Shown here piece after piece: positions 32,437-41,113 of a stretch of 64,000 nt of DNA; position 1 is the stretch's first letter; every line of letters starts with the position of its first letter. The translations under genes and the position numbers were made by a program. The DNA is taken from assembly GCF_002531575.1 (NCBI RefSeq), contig NZ_NWTI01000009.1, positions 153,819-217,818 of the forward strand. Direction: 5' to 3'. The stretch is from Bradyrhizobium sp. Y36 (GTDB taxonomy: Bacteria; Pseudomonadota; Alphaproteobacteria; Rhizobiales; Xanthobacteraceae). The notes below the pieces were generated by a model. That model was not told the DNA's origin. It did no database searches and was given only the letters and a program-made list of their open reading frames with translations.

Positions 32437-33716
32437 GCCATGGCGGGCTTCGGTTGCCGCGACAGCGCGAGCACGATCAGCGCGGCGAACACGCAGAGCG
32501 CGCCTGCGATGAAGAACGCGGGCAGGTAGCTCTGATAGACCGTGCGCGAGAAGCCTGCGCCGAACGCGGCGGTGCCGGCGCCGAGCTGATGGCCGGCGAA
32601 GATCCAGCCGAACACCAGATTGGCGCGCTCGGGGCCGAATTTCTGCGCGGTGAGCCGCACCGTCGGCGGCACCGTCGCGATCCAGTCGAGCCCGTAGAAC
32701 ATCGCGAAGATGGAGAGGCCATAGAACGAGAAATCGCTGAAGGGCAGGAAGATCAGCGAGAGCCCGCGCAGGCCGTAATACCAGAACAGCAAATAGCGGT
32801 TGTCATAGCGGTCCGACAGCCAGCCCGACATGATGGTGCCGAAGAAGTCGAAGATGCCCATGGCCGCGAGCAGGCCCGCAGCCTGCACTTGCGGGATGCC
32901 GAAATCGAGGCACATCGGGATCAGGTGCACCTGGACGAGGCCGTTGGTGGACGCGCCGCAGACGAAGAAGGTAGCAAACAGGATCCAGAACGCGGTCGAC
33001 TTCGAGGCGTCGCGCAGCGTGCCTAGCGCCACGGCCGTGATCGAACCGTGGCTCACGGGCGGGGCGGGCACCGGCTCGGTACCTTCGTCGCCGAACGGGC
33101 GCAGGCCGACATCGCTCGGCCGGTCGCGCATCGCGAGCAGGACGGCCAGTGCGGAGACGCCGAGCATGATGCAGACGAAGCTGAGCGCGAGCCGCCAGCC
33201 AAAGCGTTCGGTGAGGCTGGCCAGCAGCGGCAGGAATACGAGCTGGCCGGTGGCGACGCTCGCGGTCATGATGCCGACCACGAGGCCGCGGCGGGCCGCA
33301 AACCAGCGCGTTGCAATCGTGGCGCCCAGCACCAGCGCGGTCATGCCGGTGCCGATGCCGATCACGACGCCCCAGAGGGCGACGAGCTGCCAGACCTCGG
33401 TCATGCCGAGCGAGAGGACCAGTGCCGAGACCACGATCAGCTGCGCGGTCAGCGTGACGTTGCGCAGGCCGTAGCGGTTGAGCAGGGCGGCCGCGAACGG
33501 CGCCATCAGGCCGAACAGGATGAAGCGGATCGACAGCGCGGAGGAAATTTCCGCCGTGCTCCAGCCGAACTCCTTCTGCAGCGGGACGATGAACACGCCG
33601 GGCGCGCCGACCGTGCCGGCGCTGATCAGCGCGGCAAGGAAGGTCACGCCGACCATCACCCAGCCGTAATGAATGTTGCGGCGGGACAGAGCTGCTGCGA
33701 GCCAGTTCGAGATCAT
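32433..33716 (-). CDS. MFS transporter
   Basis: 427 residues, twelve predicted spans in two halves. Seen: HYGWVMVGVTFLAALISAG, GLRNVTLTAQLIVV, the R-rich loop RWFAARRGLVVGIMTAS between spans 4 and 5 and FGTIMSGWLSDRYDNRYLL between spans 8 and 9, as in the OFA/monocarboxylate-like branch. GAGG lies before the ATG. The stop codon TAG shares its CTAG with the stop of the convergent porin gene. Likely a carboxylate or small-molecule carrier; direction and substrate are unknown. Confidence 0.88.
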   Translation of the reverse strand: MISNWLAAALSRRNIHYGWVMVGVTFLAALISAGTVGAPGVFIVPLQKEFGWSTAEISSALSIRFILFGLMAPFAAALLNRYGLRNVTLTAQLIVVSALVLSLGMTEVWQLVALWGVVIGIGTGMTALVLGATIATRWFAARRGLVVGIMTASVATGQLVFLPLLASLTERFGWRLALSFVCIMLGVSALAVLLAMRDRPSDVGLRPFGDEGTEPVPAPPVSHGSITAVALGTLRDASKSTAFWILFATFFVCGASTNGLVQVHLIPMCLDFGIPQVQAAGLLAAMGIFDFFGTIMSGWLSDRYDNRYLLFWYYGLRGLSLIFLPFSDFSFYGLSIFAMFYGLDWIATVPPTVRLTAQKFGPERANLVFGWIFAGHQLGAGTAAFGAGFSRTVYQSYLPAFFIAGALCVFAALIVLALSRQPKPAMA

Positions 33717-33827
33717 TGGGCCTCAATGTGGGTTGGCAAGTCCGCTGGGACTCGCGTCATCGTTTCAGTCTGGCATGGGGATGGGAAGTCTGAAATGACA
33801 GACTTCCCTCAATTTCGGACATTGGTG

Positions 33828-35024
33828 CTAGTGCGTCAGCCGCTCCACCGCGATCGCGGTGGCTTCGCCGCCGCCGATGCAGAGCGCGGCAATGCCGCGC
33901 TTGAGGTTGTTCGCCTCCAGCGCATGCAGCAGCGTCACGATCAGCCGCGCGCCGGTGGCGCCGATGGGATGGCCGAGCGCGCAGGCGCCGCCATTGACGT
34001 TCAGCTTCTCGCGGGGAATGCCGAGATCGCGCTGCGCCGCCATCGCGACGACGGCGAAGGCCTCGTTGATCTCGAACAGGTCGACATCGGAGGCAGCCCA
34101 GCCGACCTTGTCGAGCAGCTTGCGGATCGCCGGGATCGGCGCCGTGGTGAACCATTGCGGCTCCTGGCTATGGGTGGCGTGGCCCTTGATCTCGGCGAGA
34201 ACGGGCAGGCCGTTCCGATCGGCGAGCGAGCGCTTCGTCAGCACCAGCGCCGCGGCGCCGTCGGCATTGGCGGAGGAGGCCGCCGGCGTGATCGTGCCGT
34301 TGGCGCGGAACGCCGGCTTGAGGCCGGGGATCTTGGCGGGGTCGACCTTCAGCGGATGCTCGTCGTTGGCGATCACGCGGGGGCCGGCCTTCTCGGTCAG
34401 CGTGATCGGCGCGATCTCGGCCCTGAACGCGCCGCCCTCGACTGCCTTGCGGGCACGGCTCAGCGTCTCCATGGCATAAGCGTCCTGGTCCTTGCGGGTG
34501 AACTGGTAAGCCTCGGCGGTCGCCTCGCCGAAATCGCCCATCGAGCGGCCGGTCTCGTAGGCGTCTTCCAGGCCGTCCATCATCATGTGGTCGATGATGC
34601 GGTCGTGGCCGACGCGATAGCCGCCGCGCGCCTTCGCGAGCAGATAGGGCGCATTGCTCATGCTCTCCATGCCGCCGGAGACGACGATCTCGGCGGAGCC
34701 CGCGCGAATGATGTCGTGCGCCAGCATGGTCGCCTTCATCCCGGAGCCGCAGACCTTGTTGACGGTGGTCGCGCCGGTGGCATCCGGAAGGCCGGCGCTT
34801 CGTACCGCCTGTCGCGCCGGCGCCTGGCCTTGTCCTGCCGGCAGCACGCAGCCCATGAAGACCTCGTCCACCTTCTCCGGCGCGAGCTTGGCGCGTTCCA
34901 GCGCAGCGCCGATCACGTGCGATCCGAGCTTGTGCGCGGCAAGCGGCGACAATTCGCCCATGAAGCGGCCGAGCGGGGTGCGGGCGGCGGAGACGATGAC
35001 GACGGGATCGGCGGCTTCAGCCAT
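33828..35024 (-). CDS. Acetyl-CoA C-acetyltransferase (biosynthetic-type thiolase)
   Basis: 398 residues. Condenses two acetyl-CoA to acetoacetyl-CoA or the reverse. All active-site parts are present: Cys92 in NKVCGSGMKAT, NEAFAVV, GHPIGATGARL with the base His and ALCIGGGEA with the second Cys. It supplies or drains acetoacetyl-CoA for poly-hydroxybutyrate and ketone metabolism (acetoacetate decarboxylase is 4 kb away). The ATG at 35024 has ACGGAG seven bases upstream; an upstream in-frame start at 35048 has no support. The ATGATG palindrome lies 30 bp before the start. Confidence 0.92.
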   Translation of the reverse strand: MAEAADPVVIVSAARTPLGRFMGELSPLAAHKLGSHVIGAALERAKLAPEKVDEVFMGCVLPAGQGQAPARQAVRSAGLPDATGATTVNKVCGSGMKATMLAHDIIRAGSAEIVVSGGMESMSNAPYLLAKARGGYRVGHDRIIDHMMMDGLEDAYETGRSMGDFGEATAEAYQFTRKDQDAYAMETLSRARKAVEGGAFRAEIAPITLTEKAGPRVIANDEHPLKVDPAKIPGLKPAFRANGTITPAASSANADGAAALVLTKRSLADRNGLPVLAEIKGHATHSQEPQWFTTAPIPAIRKLLDKVGWAASDVDLFEINEAFAVVAMAAQRDLGIPREKLNVNGGACALGHPIGATGARLIVTLLHALEANNLKRGIAALCIGGGEATAIAVERLTH

Positions 35025-35053
35025 GACGGAACTCCGTGGCGATGACATGTAAG

Positions 35054-35067
35054 ATGATGATCATCAT
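35054..35067. promoter_or_regulatory. 14-bp palindromic operator, copy 1 (ATGATGATCATCAT)
   Basis: Perfect palindrome 30 bp upstream of the thiolase start. The same half-sites ATGATG and CATCAT, two bases apart, recur at 36190-36203 before the thioesterase gene. A dimeric regulator, perhaps TetR-type, is likely. Confidence 0.6.
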
Positions 35068-35150
35068 ATGATGCGGCGCAAAAAATGCAACCCGCGGGTG
35101 GGATGAGAAAATGTCGTGGTGAGGATGAGATTTGGTCGTTCGATCCTCGC

Positions 35151-35254
35151 TGTCATTGCCCGCGAAAGCGGGCAACCCAGTATTCCAGAGGCGGCGCGGC
35201 TGGATCCGGGAGGCCGCGGCGTACTGGATGCCCCGCCTTCGCGGGGCATGACAC
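35151..35254. repeat. Intergenic palindromic element, CCCGCGAAAGCGGG / TACTGGAT family (copy 1)
   Basis: Left end TGTCATTGCCCGCGAAAGCGGG and right end CCCCGCCTTCGCGGGGCATGACA are imperfect inverted repeats, with CCAGTATTCC and GTACTGGAT inside. Related to 52230-52331 and to 63915 onward. Between the thiolase and enoyl-CoA hydratase genes. Confidence 0.75.
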
Positions 35255-35291
35255 CGTCAGTCGGGAGAGAGCCCTTTCAGCGCCGCAGAAC

Positions 35292-36062
35292 CTACCGCTT
35301 CCGGTTCACGAACGCGCCCATCAGCCGCGTCGGCTCGTCGGTCAGGAACGACTCGCCAAATACCTTCACGCTCAGATTCACCGATTCCGTCAGCGGCAGC
35401 TCCTCCCATTGCCGCAGCAGCGCCTTCTGCGAGCGCAGCGCTTCGGGACCGCATGCGAGCAGCGCCGTCACGACGTGCTCGACCTCGGCATCGAGCCCGC
35501 CTTCGGCCGCGACCTTGTCGATAAGGCCCCAGGCGAGCGCCGTGGGCGCGTCGATGTTCTCCGCCGTCATCACCAGCCAGCGCGCGCGGGCCCAGCCGAT
35601 CAGCCGCGGCAGCAGTGCGGCGTGGATCACCGAGGGAATGCCGACGCGCACCTCCGGCATGCCGAAATGGGCATCATGCGCGGCAATGCGGAAATCGCAG
35701 GCAGCCGCCACTTCCAGCCCGCCACCGAGGCACCAGCCCGGCATGCGCGCGATCACGGGCGCGGGGAATTGGCGCACCGCCTCGCAGAGATCGCGCAGGC
35801 GGCTGATGAAGGCTTCGGCCGATGCCTGGTCGAGCTTCGCCATCTCCTTGATGTCGGCGCCGCCGATCATGCTCTTCTCGCTCTGGCCGCGCAGCACCAC
35901 GACGCGGATGGTGCGGTCGGAGGAAAGCTGCTGCAGGCCATCGCGCACGGCCTCGGTCACCGGCGAGCCGAGAATGTTGAGCGGGCCGGCGTTGCAGATC
36001 GCGACATGGACGACGCCACGCGTATCGCGCGTCACGCCGCAATGGTGGTTGAGCATTTCCAT
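35292..36062 (-). CDS. Enoyl-CoA hydratase/isomerase family protein
   Basis: 256 residues, crotonase fold. Seen: the oxyanion-hole region SMIGGADIKEMAK, the WCLGGGLEVAAACDFRIA loop and FGMPEVRVGIPSVIHAALL, with Glu and Val at the catalytic spots but no second acidic residue that would fix hydratase activity. Probably acts on an acyl-CoA of beta-oxidation type. The frame is open to 36305, but the protein starts naturally at MEMLNHH (36062). Its promoter faces the palindrome at 36190. Divergent from the thioesterase gene. Confidence 0.87.
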   Translation of the reverse strand: MEMLNHHCGVTRDTRGVVHVAICNAGPLNILGSPVTEAVRDGLQQLSSDRTIRVVVLRGQSEKSMIGGADIKEMAKLDQASAEAFISRLRDLCEAVRQFPAPVIARMPGWCLGGGLEVAAACDFRIAAHDAHFGMPEVRVGIPSVIHAALLPRLIGWARARWLVMTAENIDAPTALAWGLIDKVAAEGGLDAEVEHVVTALLACGPEALRSQKALLRQWEELPLTESVNLSVKVFGESFLTDEPTRLMGAFVNRKR

Positions 36063-36189
36063 CGTCAGATCTCGAAGGGTTCGTGGACGCGGCAAAGCGC
36101 GCCGATCGGGATCACTTCCGGGCTGAAACCCCCGGCTTGTCAAGCGGGCAGGAGGGGCGGAGTTGCCAGGGCGAAGTCCGTAGCATAGC

Positions 36190-36203
36190 ATGATGTACAT
36201 CAT
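36190..36203. promoter_or_regulatory. 14-bp palindromic operator, copy 2 (ATGATGTACATCAT)
   Basis: Perfect palindrome 15 bp before the thioesterase ATG and 128 bp before the divergent enoyl-CoA hydratase start. Same half-sites and spacing as 35054-35067. It could regulate both divergent genes. Confidence 0.6.
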
Positions 36204-36217
36204 ACAAAGAGGTGCGC

Positions 36218-36751
36218 ATGACGAACATCGATCAATCCGACCTGTTTTCGCCGGCGCAGCGGCGTGAGCGCGTGGTGGAGTGGCAGGTGCCTGCGCCGGT
36301 CGCAAAAGCGGCGATGGCCCTGTCCGGCATGGATGCCATGCTCGGGATTCGCGACGGCCGGCTGCCGCCGCCGCCTTTCGCGAAACTGATCGGCTTCACC
36401 ATGGCCGCTGTCGAGCCGGGGCGGATCGTCATGGAACTGGAGCCGCGCGAGGACCTCGAAAACACCATCGGCCTGATTCACGGCGCGACCGCCGCGGCGC
36501 TGCTCGATACCGCCATGGGCTGTGCCATTTCGACCCGGCTCGAGGCCGGTCAGAGCTCGGTGACCCTCGACCTGAAAATGACGTTCCTGCGTCCGCTCTC
36601 GGTCCGTTCCGGGCTGATTTCGGCCGAAGGTAAGGTGATCAAGCTGGGGCGGCAGACCAGCTACACCGAAGGCTTCGTCCGCGACGGCAAGGGGGCCCTT
36701 GCGGTGCATGCAACCGCAACGTTTTCCATGATCGGAAGCAACTTAACATGA
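36218..36751 (+). CDS. PaaI-family thioesterase (hot-dog fold)
   Basis: 177 residues. Seen: LENTIGLIHGATAAALLDTAMGCA, the family HGG-like loop with catalytic Asp, then TLDLKMTFLRPL and GKVIKLGRQTSYTEGFV. It hydrolyses acyl-CoA thioesters, probably of the pathway genes next to it. AGAGG is 6-10 bases before the ATG; an in-frame GTG two codons upstream lacks this support. Directly controlled by the ATGATG palindrome, by position. Divergent from the enoyl-CoA hydratase gene. Confidence 0.88.
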   Translation: MTNIDQSDLFSPAQRRERVVEWQVPAPVAKAAMALSGMDAMLGIRDGRLPPPPFAKLIGFTMAAVEPGRIVMELEPREDLENTIGLIHGATAAALLDTAMGCAISTRLEAGQSSVTLDLKMTFLRPLSVRSGLISAEGKVIKLGRQTSYTEGFVRDGKGALAVHATATFSMIGSNLT

Positions 36752-36815
36752 ATTAATGCACCCATTTCGTGATTGGCGTGTTATGAGATGACCATCGACA
36801 TCCAATGAGAACCGC

Positions 36816-37433
36816 ATGCGCTACTCCCGGGAACACAAGCAGGAAACCCACGACCGCATCGTGAGGAAGGCCTCCGTGCGGCTGCGTGAAAAGGGCGCCC
36901 ACGGCATTGGCGTCGCCGACCTGATGAAGGAGGCCGGCCTGACCCATGGCGGCTTCTACGCGCATTTCGATTCCCGCGAGGCGCTGGTGATCGAGGCCTT
37001 CGGCTACGCCATGGACCGCTCGATGGAGCATTGGCGCAAGATCACCAATGAGGTGTCTCCGGAAAAGCGGCTGGCCCTGATCGCAGAGGCCTACCTCTCG
37101 GCGCTGCACCGGGACAATCCCGGCCACGGTTGCTCGATTCCCGCGCTGGGCGCCGAGATCGCTCGCGAGAGCCCGAAAGCCCGCAAGGCGTTTGCCGGAA
37201 AGCTTGATGAGATGATCGAGCTGATGACGGACTACATCCCGAACCTGCCGCGCAAGGCCGCGCGCAAGCAGGCGATCGCGACGCTGGCGACGATGGCTGG
37301 TACCATGCTGCTCTCTCGCATCGCCGGCGCCAGCGAACTGTCCGACGAGGTGCTGAAGGCGGGCCGGGACACGGCGCTCGAAGGCACGAAGCGCGAGCCG
37401 AAGGCTGCCGCAGCGAAGAAGGCGAAGAGCTAG
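36816..37433 (+). CDS. TetR-family transcriptional regulator
   Basis: 205 residues. N-terminal helix-turn-helix: RIVRKASVRLREKGAHG then GIGVADLMKEAGLTHGGFYAHF (residues 31-52). The C-terminal ligand domain has HGCSIPALGAEIARESPKAR, found in a branch that senses electrophiles or acyl compounds. The Lys/Ala-rich tail is not conserved. It starts 64 bp after the thioesterase gene and could be the protein that binds the ATGATG palindromes, but this is only by proximity. GAGAAC precedes the ATG. Confidence 0.9.
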   Translation: MRYSREHKQETHDRIVRKASVRLREKGAHGIGVADLMKEAGLTHGGFYAHFDSREALVIEAFGYAMDRSMEHWRKITNEVSPEKRLALIAEAYLSALHRDNPGHGCSIPALGAEIARESPKARKAFAGKLDEMIELMTDYIPNLPRKAARKQAIATLATMAGTMLLSRIAGASELSDEVLKAGRDTALEGTKREPKAAAAKKAKS

Positions 37434-37436
37434 GCG

Positions 37437-38345
37437 CTACCGCCCCGCAAACAACGCCCGCTCGCGCTCCACGATCTCGCCGATGTAATCCGCCACCGCA
37501 CGTATGCGCGCGAGATCCTTGCTGTCGGCGTGCATCAGCATCCAGAACGTCCGCGTGATCGAAATCTCGTCCGGCAGCACGGCTTTGAGCTGCGGATAAT
37601 CGCTCGCCATGAAATGCGGCAGCACCGCGATGCCGAAGCCTGACAGTGTGGCGTTGAGCTGGGCGATCAGATTGGCGCTGCGGAAGCGCGCGGAGATTCG
37701 CGGCGACACCTGCGGCAGGTAGTCGAGCTCCGGCGTGAACAGGAGCTCCTCGATGTAGCCGACGAAGCGGTGCTGCGGCAGGTCCTGCCGTGACGTGATC
37801 GCAGGGAAGCGGTCGAGATAGGCCGGCGACGCATAGAGCCCGAGACGGTAGTCGAGCAGCTTGCGGCCGACGATGCGGCCTTCCTTGGGCATGGTCAGGC
37901 TGATGGCGATATCGGCTTCGCGCTTGGAGAGACTGAACAGGCGGGCAGTGGCCACAAGTTGCAGGTCGAGGTCGGGATAGCGGTCCGCGAACGGCGCGAG
38001 CCGCGGCGCCAGGAAGGCGGTGCCGAAGCCGTCGGGGGCGCCGATCCGCACCGTCCCGGTCAGCCGCGCTACCGAGCCGCCGACCTGTTCCTGGTTGGCG
38101 ACGATGGTCGATTCCATGGCTTCGGCGCTGTCGGCGACGCGCTGCCCGGCCTCGGTGAGGAGATAACCGGTCTTGCGCCGGTCAAACAGCTTGGCCGAGA
38201 GGTGCTTCTCCAGCCGATCGACGCGGCGGATCACGGTGGCATGGTCGACGCCGAGCTGTTTTGCCGCAGCCGAAACCGAGCCGCCCCGCACGATGGCCAG
38301 CACGAAGCGAAAGTCGTCCCAGTCGATAGCGCCTTGATCCAGCAT
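37437..38345 (-). CDS. LysR-family transcriptional regulator
   Basis: 302 residues. Winged helix-turn-helix at residues 8-65 (FVLAIVRGGSVSAAAKQLGV, DHATVIRRVDRLEKHL), then the periplasmic-binding-protein-like effector domain (RIGAPDGFGTAFLAPRLAPF, EADIAISLTMP). The frame is open to 38444, but MLDQG is the natural start. It is divergent from the valine-catabolism operon and is its likely regulator; the gap holds an inverted repeat suited to LysR binding. The stop is three bases from the TetR stop on the other strand. Confidence 0.9.
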   Translation of the reverse strand: MLDQGAIDWDDFRFVLAIVRGGSVSAAAKQLGVDHATVIRRVDRLEKHLSAKLFDRRKTGYLLTEAGQRVADSAEAMESTIVANQEQVGGSVARLTGTVRIGAPDGFGTAFLAPRLAPFADRYPDLDLQLVATARLFSLSKREADIAISLTMPKEGRIVGRKLLDYRLGLYASPAYLDRFPAITSRQDLPQHRFVGYIEELLFTPELDYLPQVSPRISARFRSANLIAQLNATLSGFGIAVLPHFMASDYPQLKAVLPDEISITRTFWMLMHADSKDLARIRAVADYIGEIVERERALFAGR

Positions 38346-38379
38346 TTTCGCACATCTATGGTGCATTATCTCAGACTTG

Positions 38380-38408
38380 AATCCTATAAAATGCAGGTCG
38401 ATAGGATT
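38380..38408. promoter_or_regulatory. Probable LysR-type operator before the valine operon
   Basis: Exact 8-bp inverted repeat AATCCTAT (38380-38387) and ATAGGATT (38401-38408), 13 bases apart, of T-N11-A type. It lies 40 bp before mmsA and 35 bp before the divergent LysR start. Confidence 0.6.
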
Positions 38409-38447
38409 TGTCAAAGCGTTCAAGCTCGGCCTCAAGGAGATCATTCC

Positions 38448-39944
38448 ATGCGTTCAGTCGGACATTTCATCGGTGGCAAGGAAGTAAAGGGCACCTCTGG
38501 CCGCACCGCCGACGTTTTCGAGCCGATGACCGGTGACGTGCAGGCCAAGGTGGCGCTGGCGTCCAAGGCCGAAGTCCGCGCCGCCGTCGAGAACGCGCGC
38601 GCCGCGCAGCCCGAGTGGGCCGCGACCAACCCGCAGCGCCGCGCCCGCGTCATGATGAAATTCCTCGAGCTGGTGCAGCGCGACTACGACAAGCTCGCCG
38701 AACTGCTCGCCCGCGAACACGGCAAGACGGTACCGGACGCCAAGGGCGACATCCAGCGCGGCCTCGAGGTCGCCGAGTTCGCCTGCGGCATCCCGCATCT
38801 GATGAAGGGCGAGTACACCGAGGGTGCCGGCCCCGGCATCGACATCTATTCCATGCGTCAGCCGCTTGGCGTCGTCGCCGGCATCACGCCGTTCAACTTC
38901 CCGGCGATGATCCCGATGTGGAAGTTTGCCCCCGCCATCGCCTGCGGCAACGCCTTCATCCTCAAGCCGTCGGAGCGCGATCCCGGCGTGCCGATGCTGC
39001 TCGCCGAGCTCATGATGGAAGCGGGCCTGCCGGCCGGCATCCTCAACGTCGTCAACGGCGACAAGGAAGCGGTCGACGCCATCCTCGACGATCCCGACAT
39101 CAAGGCCGTCGGCTTCGTCGGCTCCACCCCGATCGCGCAGTACATCTATGAGCGCGCCGCCCAGACCGGCAAGCGCTGCCAGTGCTTCGGTGGCGCCAAG
39201 AACCACGCCATCATCATGCCGGACGCCGACATGGACCAGGCGGTCGACGCGCTGATCGGCGCCGGCTACGGCTCGGCCGGCGAACGCTGCATGGCCGTCT
39301 CGGTTGCCGTGCCCGTCGGCAAGTCCACCGCCGACCGTCTGATGGAAAAGCTGATCCCGCGCGTCGAGAGCCTCAAGATCGGCACCTCGATCGATCCGTC
39401 GGCCGATTACGGTCCGCTGGTGACGCGCGAGGCGGTCGAGAAGGTCAAGAGCTATATCGACATCGGCATCAAGGAAGGCGCGACGCTCGCCGTCGACGGC
39501 CGCGGCTTCAAGATGCAGGGCTATGAAAAGGGCTTCTATCTCGGCGGTTCGCTGTTCGACAACGTCACCAAGGACATGCGGATCTACAAGGAAGAGATCT
39601 TCGGGCCCGTGCTCTCGGTCGTGCGCGCGCACGACTACAAGGAAGCGCTGGCGCTGCCGTCGGAGCATGACTACGGCAACGGCGTTGCCATCTTCACCCG
39701 CGACGGCGACGCCGCGCGCGACTTCGCGGCCAAGGTCAACGTCGGCATGGTCGGCATCAACGTGCCGATCCCGGTGCCGATCGCCTATTACACCTTCGGC
39801 GGCTGGAAGAAGTCGGGCTTCGGCGATCTCAACCAGCATGGCCCGGATTCGGTCCGCTTCTACACCAAGACCAAGACGGTGACCTCGCGCTGGCCGTCCG
39901 GCGTCAAGGAAGGCGCTGAGTTCTCGATCCCGCTGATGAAGTGA
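38448..39944 (+). CDS. mmsA: Methylmalonate-semialdehyde dehydrogenase (CoA-acylating)
   Basis: 498 residues, usual length. Oxidises methylmalonate semialdehyde to propionyl-CoA (and malonate semialdehyde to acetyl-CoA) with NAD+ and CoA, the last step of valine breakdown. Seen: GVVAGITPFNFPAMIPMWKF, GFVGSTPIAQYIYERAAQ, the nucleophile Cys281 in GERCMAVSVAVPVG and KEEIFGPVLSVV. The acidic Glu of hydrolytic aldehyde dehydrogenases is replaced, as expected. AAGGAGAT lies eight bases before the ATG. First gene of a four-gene operon. Confidence 0.95.
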   Translation: MRSVGHFIGGKEVKGTSGRTADVFEPMTGDVQAKVALASKAEVRAAVENARAAQPEWAATNPQRRARVMMKFLELVQRDYDKLAELLAREHGKTVPDAKGDIQRGLEVAEFACGIPHLMKGEYTEGAGPGIDIYSMRQPLGVVAGITPFNFPAMIPMWKFAPAIACGNAFILKPSERDPGVPMLLAELMMEAGLPAGILNVVNGDKEAVDAILDDPDIKAVGFVGSTPIAQYIYERAAQTGKRCQCFGGAKNHAIIMPDADMDQAVDALIGAGYGSAGERCMAVSVAVPVGKSTADRLMEKLIPRVESLKIGTSIDPSADYGPLVTREAVEKVKSYIDIGIKEGATLAVDGRGFKMQGYEKGFYLGGSLFDNVTKDMRIYKEEIFGPVLSVVRAHDYKEALALPSEHDYGNGVAIFTRDGDAARDFAAKVNVGMVGINVPIPVPIAYYTFGGWKKSGFGDLNQHGPDSVRFYTKTKTVTSRWPSGVKEGAEFSIPLMK

Positions 39945-39967
39945 TCCTCTTGAGGAGCGAGGCCGGG

Positions 39968-41113
39968 ATGCAGTTCGCTCTGAACGAGGATCAGGTCGCG
40001 GTGCGCGACATGGCGTTGGCGTTTGCGGCGGAGAAGATCGCGCCGCACGCGCTGCGCTGGGACGAGGAGAAGCATTTTCCCGTCGACGTGATGCGCGAGG
40101 CGGCGACCCTCGGCATGGGCGGCATCTACATCCGCGAGGATGTCGGCGGCTCCGCCATGACACGCTTCGACGCGGCGCTGATCTTCGAGGCGCTGGCGAC
40201 GGGCTGCCCGACCACGTCGGCCTTCATCTCCATTCACAACATGGCAAGCTGGATGATCGATGCCTTCGGCAGCGACACCCAGCGCCACAAATGGCTGCCA
40301 AAGCTCTGTTCGATGGAGCTGATCGCGAGTTACTGCCTGACCGAGCCGGGGGCCGGCTCGGATGCGGCAGCGCTGCGCACGCGGGCGGTGCGCGACGGCG
40401 ACCATTACATCCTCAACGGCCAGAAGCAGTTCATCTCCGGCGCCGGCGGCACGGATCTGTTGGTCGCGATGGTGCGCACCGGCGGCGACGGTCCCGGCGG
40501 CATCTCGACCCTCGTCATCGACGGCAAGACGCCGGGTGTCTCCTTCGGCGCCAACGAGCGCAAGATGGGCTGGAATGCGCAGCCGACCCGCGCCGTGATA
40601 TTCGAGAACGCCCGCGTGCCGGTTGCGAACCGGCTCAGCGAGGAGGGCGTCGGCTTCAAGATCGCGATGGCCGGCCTCGACGGCGGCCGCCTCAACATCA
40701 CGGCGTGCTCGCTCGGCGGCGCGCAGACGGCGCTCGACAAGGCCCGCGCCTACATGAAGGAGCGCAAGGCGTTCGGAAAGCGGCTCGACGAATTCCAGGC
40801 GCTGCAGTTCCGTCTTGCCGACATGGCGATCGAGCTCGAGGCCGCGCGCACCTTCCTGTGGCGTGCCGCCGCAGCGCTGGATCGCAAGGACCCCGACGCC
40901 ACCATGCTATGCGCGATGGCCAAGCGCTTCGGCACCGATGTCGGCTTCGAGGTCGCCAACCATGCGCTGCAGCTGCACGGCGGCTACGGCTACCTCAGCG
41001 AATACGGCATCGAGAAGATCGTGCGCGATCTGCGCGTGCACCAGATCCTCGAAGGCACCAATGAAATCATGCGGCTCATCGTGGCGCGCAAACTGATCGA
41101 GGGCGCGCGATGA
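39968..41113 (+). CDS. Acyl-CoA dehydrogenase, probably isobutyryl-CoA dehydrogenase
   Basis: 381 residues, a FAD flavoprotein. Seen: CLTEPGAGSDAAALRTRAV and ISGAGGTDLLV (FAD and substrate), RKAFGKRLDEFQALQFRLAD, QLHGGYGYLSEYGIEKIVRD and QILEGTNEIMRLIVAR with the catalytic-base Glu position in the last stretch. In this operon isobutyryl-CoA to methacrylyl-CoA is the expected step. The ATG at 39968 follows mmsA by 23 bp with a GAGG-like site. ATGA overlap with the next gene. Substrate is from context. Confidence 0.93.
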   Translation: MQFALNEDQVAVRDMALAFAAEKIAPHALRWDEEKHFPVDVMREAATLGMGGIYIREDVGGSAMTRFDAALIFEALATGCPTTSAFISIHNMASWMIDAFGSDTQRHKWLPKLCSMELIASYCLTEPGAGSDAAALRTRAVRDGDHYILNGQKQFISGAGGTDLLVAMVRTGGDGPGGISTLVIDGKTPGVSFGANERKMGWNAQPTRAVIFENARVPVANRLSEEGVGFKIAMAGLDGGRLNITACSLGGAQTALDKARAYMKERKAFGKRLDEFQALQFRLADMAIELEAARTFLWRAAAALDRKDPDATMLCAMAKRFGTDVGFEVANHALQLHGGYGYLSEYGIEKIVRDLRVHQILEGTNEIMRLIVARKLIEGAR

